DNA of 6,315 nt. It comes from Chryseobacterium gleum. GTDB lineage: Bacteria; Bacteroidota; Bacteroidia; Flavobacteriales_D; Sanyastnellaceae. Both the position numbers and the translations under genes were made by a program. The stretch is from assembly GCA_945883885.1 (NCBI GenBank), contig CAMCYM010000100.1, forward strand, positions 1 to 6,315, given 5' to 3'. Positions 4,957 through 6,315 of this stretch are shown piece after piece. The notes beneath the pieces are model-generated. The model saw only the letters and a program-made list of their open reading frames with translations, was not told the DNA's origin and did no database searches. Each line of letters begins with the position of its first letter. Within the stretch, counting starts at the first letter, position 1.

Positions 4957-5874
4957 ATGCGCAATTCGCTCCTCCTTCTCGCAGGACTGGCCCCGGCCGC
5001 TGCCTTCGCTCAATGCACGAACCTGTTCATTTCCGAGTACCTCGAAGGCACCGGAAACAACAAGGGCGTCGAGTTCTACAACCCCACGGCCTCGCCGATC
5101 GACCTCAACGGGTACGTGCTGCAGCGGTGGGCAAACGGCGAAGCCGGCATGTCCGACGAGGCCTCGCTCGTGGGCACCGTGGCTCCCTACGGCACCTTCG
5201 TGCTGATCAACGGCCAAACCGAAGACGTGGACCTCGGCGGCGGCGCCATCTCGCCGGCCTGCGACCCGGCCATGCAGGCCTTCGCGGACCAACTCGACAA
5301 CCCGTACCCGGCGCCGACCTACATGAACGGCGACGACGCGCTCGTCCTGATCCGCAACGGCAACCAAGTCCTTGACATCTTCGGCAAGCCGGGCGAGGAC
5401 CCGGGCGTGGCCTGGACGGACGACGCGGCGAACGGCTACATCGACGTGGGCGATGGCGCCGCTTGGCTCACCTCGAACCAAACCATGATCCGCAAGCCCT
5501 CCGTCACCGGCGGCGTCACCCTCCCGCCCGTGGCCTTCAACGCGCTCCTCGAGTGGGACACGCTCGAAGTCAACACGTGGACCGGCCTCGGCGCACACCT
5601 CTGCGACTGCGGCACCTCGGGCCTCGTGGCCGCTCCCGCACCGGTGAACGTGCGCGTTTTCCCGAACCCGGCCGAAGGCGGACGGTTCACGGTCGAAGCC
5701 GACGGCAGCGTCGAGCGCATCGAAGTGTACACATCCACCGGCGCCCTCGTGCGCACGGAGCGCCCGGCCGCTGTGCGTTCGGTCGCGCTGGAAGGCCTTG
5801 CAACCGGCACGTACGTCGTGAACATCGTGTTCACGTCGGGCAGCACGGTTTCCCACCGCGTTTCCGTCCGCTAA
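4957..5874 (+). CDS. Secreted lamin-tail-domain protein with T9SS C-terminal sorting domain
   Basis: The 305-residue product begins with a signal peptide (MRNSLLLLAGLAPAAAFA, cut before Q19). C20 is not in a lipobox because Q precedes it. Residues about 22-165 form a lamin-tail-like domain: LFISEYLEGTGNNKGVEFYN, then LNGYVLQRWANGE, a GTFVLINGQ strand and MNGDDALVLIRNGNQVLDIF. In bacteria this domain occurs in extracellular nucleases and other surface proteins, but no nuclease domain follows here. From 234 the typical type A sorting domain runs VFPNPAEGGRF, IEVYTSTGALVRTE, LATGTYVVNI, ending in RVSVR. This domain directs export across the outer membrane by T9SS and is removed or used for anchoring. 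The ATG at 4957 is chosen because the signal peptide starts there. The next gene begins 11 bases later, so the two are probably co-transcribed. Ligand and function are unknown. Confidence 0.93.
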   Translation: MRNSLLLLAGLAPAAAFAQCTNLFISEYLEGTGNNKGVEFYNPTASPIDLNGYVLQRWANGEAGMSDEASLVGTVAPYGTFVLINGQTEDVDLGGGAISPACDPAMQAFADQLDNPYPAPTYMNGDDALVLIRNGNQVLDIFGKPGEDPGVAWTDDAANGYIDVGDGAAWLTSNQTMIRKPSVTGGVTLPPVAFNALLEWDTLEVNTWTGLGAHLCDCGTSGLVAAPAPVNVRVFPNPAEGGRFTVEADGSVERIEVYTSTGALVRTERPAAVRSVALEGLATGTYVVNIVFTSGSTVSHRVSVR

Positions 5875-5885
5875 TCCGCACCCCC

Positions 5886-6315
5886 ATGGCGTCTTTCCGC
5901 TTCCCGACCGCATTCGTCGCGGCCCTCGGGCTGCTCGCGGTGCTCATCCCCGCCGCCGCCCAGCAGCAAGTCCGCGTCTACGGAACCGTGTCCGACGCCA
6001 TCACCGGCGAGACCCTGCTGCAGGCCGCGGTGGTCGTGAACGGCAAGGGCACCATGACCGACTTTGACGGCAACTACAGCCTCTCGCTTCCCAGCGGAAA
6101 GCACACGCTGAAAGTGAGTTACGTGGGCTACACGCCCATGGAAAAGGTGGTGGAAGTGGGCACCGGGGACCGCCGCGTCGACTTCAAGCTCGAAACGCTG
6201 GTGCTGCAGGAGGCGCAAGTCGTGGCCGACGTCGCGATCGAACGCAGCACCCCCGTCGCGTTTTCAAACATCAAGCCCATCGCCATCCAAGAGCAGCTGG
6301 GCTCGCAGCCCATCC
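5886..6315 (+). CDS. TonB-dependent outer-membrane receptor, N-terminal part
   Basis: The first 143 codons are open and run off the right edge. A signal peptide covers about 1-25 (VAALGLLAVLIPAAA, then QQQ). Residues 29 to about 105 are a carboxypeptidase-regulatory-like beta-sandwich: VYGTVSDAITGETLLQAAVV, GKGTMTDFDGNYSLSLPSG, LKVSYVGYTPME. From about 117 the plug domain begins with the Bacteroidota-typical ERSTPVAFSNI, followed by EEQL-like IQEQLGSQPI. Full-length relatives have a 22-strand barrel of several hundred further residues, not present here. They import siderophores, sugars or peptides with energy from TonB. No SusD-like partner is visible within the window, and the barrel is missing, so the substrate is open. 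The upstream lamin-tail protein may be a surface partner; this is inferred from adjacency alone. Confidence 0.93.
   Translation, partial: MASFRFPTAFVAALGLLAVLIPAAAQQQVRVYGTVSDAITGETLLQAAVVVNGKGTMTDFDGNYSLSLPSGKHTLKVSYVGYTPMEKVVEVGTGDRRVDFKLETLVLQEAQVVADVAIERSTPVAFSNIKPIAIQEQLGSQPI

Noticed and set aside
4512..4964. N-terminal extension of the GHMP kinase frame upstream of 4511
   Set aside because: The extra residues overlap the MmcQ-like gene in another frame and are Arg/Pro-rich, while the ATGA overlap and motif 1 position fit the ATG at 4511.
4942..5913. Minus-strand open frame of 323 codons opposite the lamin-tail gene
   Set aside because: Low-complexity Val/Arg/Gly/His composition with no motif, fully antisense to a well-supported secreted protein gene.

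Overview
The window reads as chromosomal DNA of a high-GC member of the Bacteroidota, probably a Flavobacteriales-like lineage. Three things support this. A secreted protein ends in a type IX secretion (T9SS) sorting domain. It is followed by a TonB-dependent receptor with an N-terminal carboxypeptidase-regulatory-like domain. Candidate promoters carry the Bacteroidota -7 box (TAnnTTTG), and recognisable Shine-Dalgarno sequences are largely missing.

Layout, left to right. At 1-597 (minus strand) lies the N-terminal part of a sugar nucleotidyltransferase, cut by the left edge. At 649-1322 (minus) is a two-gene HigB/HigA-type toxin-antitoxin module with a 4-base overlap, a candidate promoter and a dyad operator. 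Positions 1323-1627 form a non-coding stretch with that promoter, two hairpin-forming dyads and a short (TTTGAG)-type hexamer array. At 1628-3364 (minus) is an exported protein of 578 residues with an unrecognised N-terminal region and three 23-residue leucine-rich repeats at its end. Positions 3365-3521 hold its promoter and a second, longer copy of the same hexamer array. At 3522-4891 (minus) an MmcQ/YjbR-family gene overlaps a galactokinase-like GHMP kinase by 4 bases. At 4957-6315 (plus) a T9SS-exported lamin-tail-domain protein is followed after 11 bases by the start of a TonB-dependent receptor, cut by the right edge.

How the genes fit together. The GHMP kinase and the nucleotidyltransferase could act in sequence (sugar to sugar-1-phosphate to NDP-sugar), as in nucleotide-sugar activation modules. 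They lie on the same strand but are separated by about 2.9 kb holding the leucine-rich-repeat gene and the toxin-antitoxin pair. The toxin-antitoxin promoter region is clearly AT-rich (lines 1201-1260 and 1321-1380 count to 38% and 33% GC), against 82% GC by count for 3781-3840 inside the kinase gene. This suggests that the toxin-antitoxin pair, and perhaps the leucine-rich-repeat gene, arrived later. The rightmost pair looks like a cell-envelope unit of secreted protein plus outer-membrane receptor.

The most unusual non-coding signal is the pair of hexamer arrays. Each begins only a few bases after a stop codon, in the same orientation, and together they bracket the leucine-rich-repeat gene. 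I see no CRISPR array, tRNA, rRNA, transposase or phage structural gene. I do not see convincing evidence of a complete new system. The arrays and the compact, nearly leaderless promoters are the points most worth following up.
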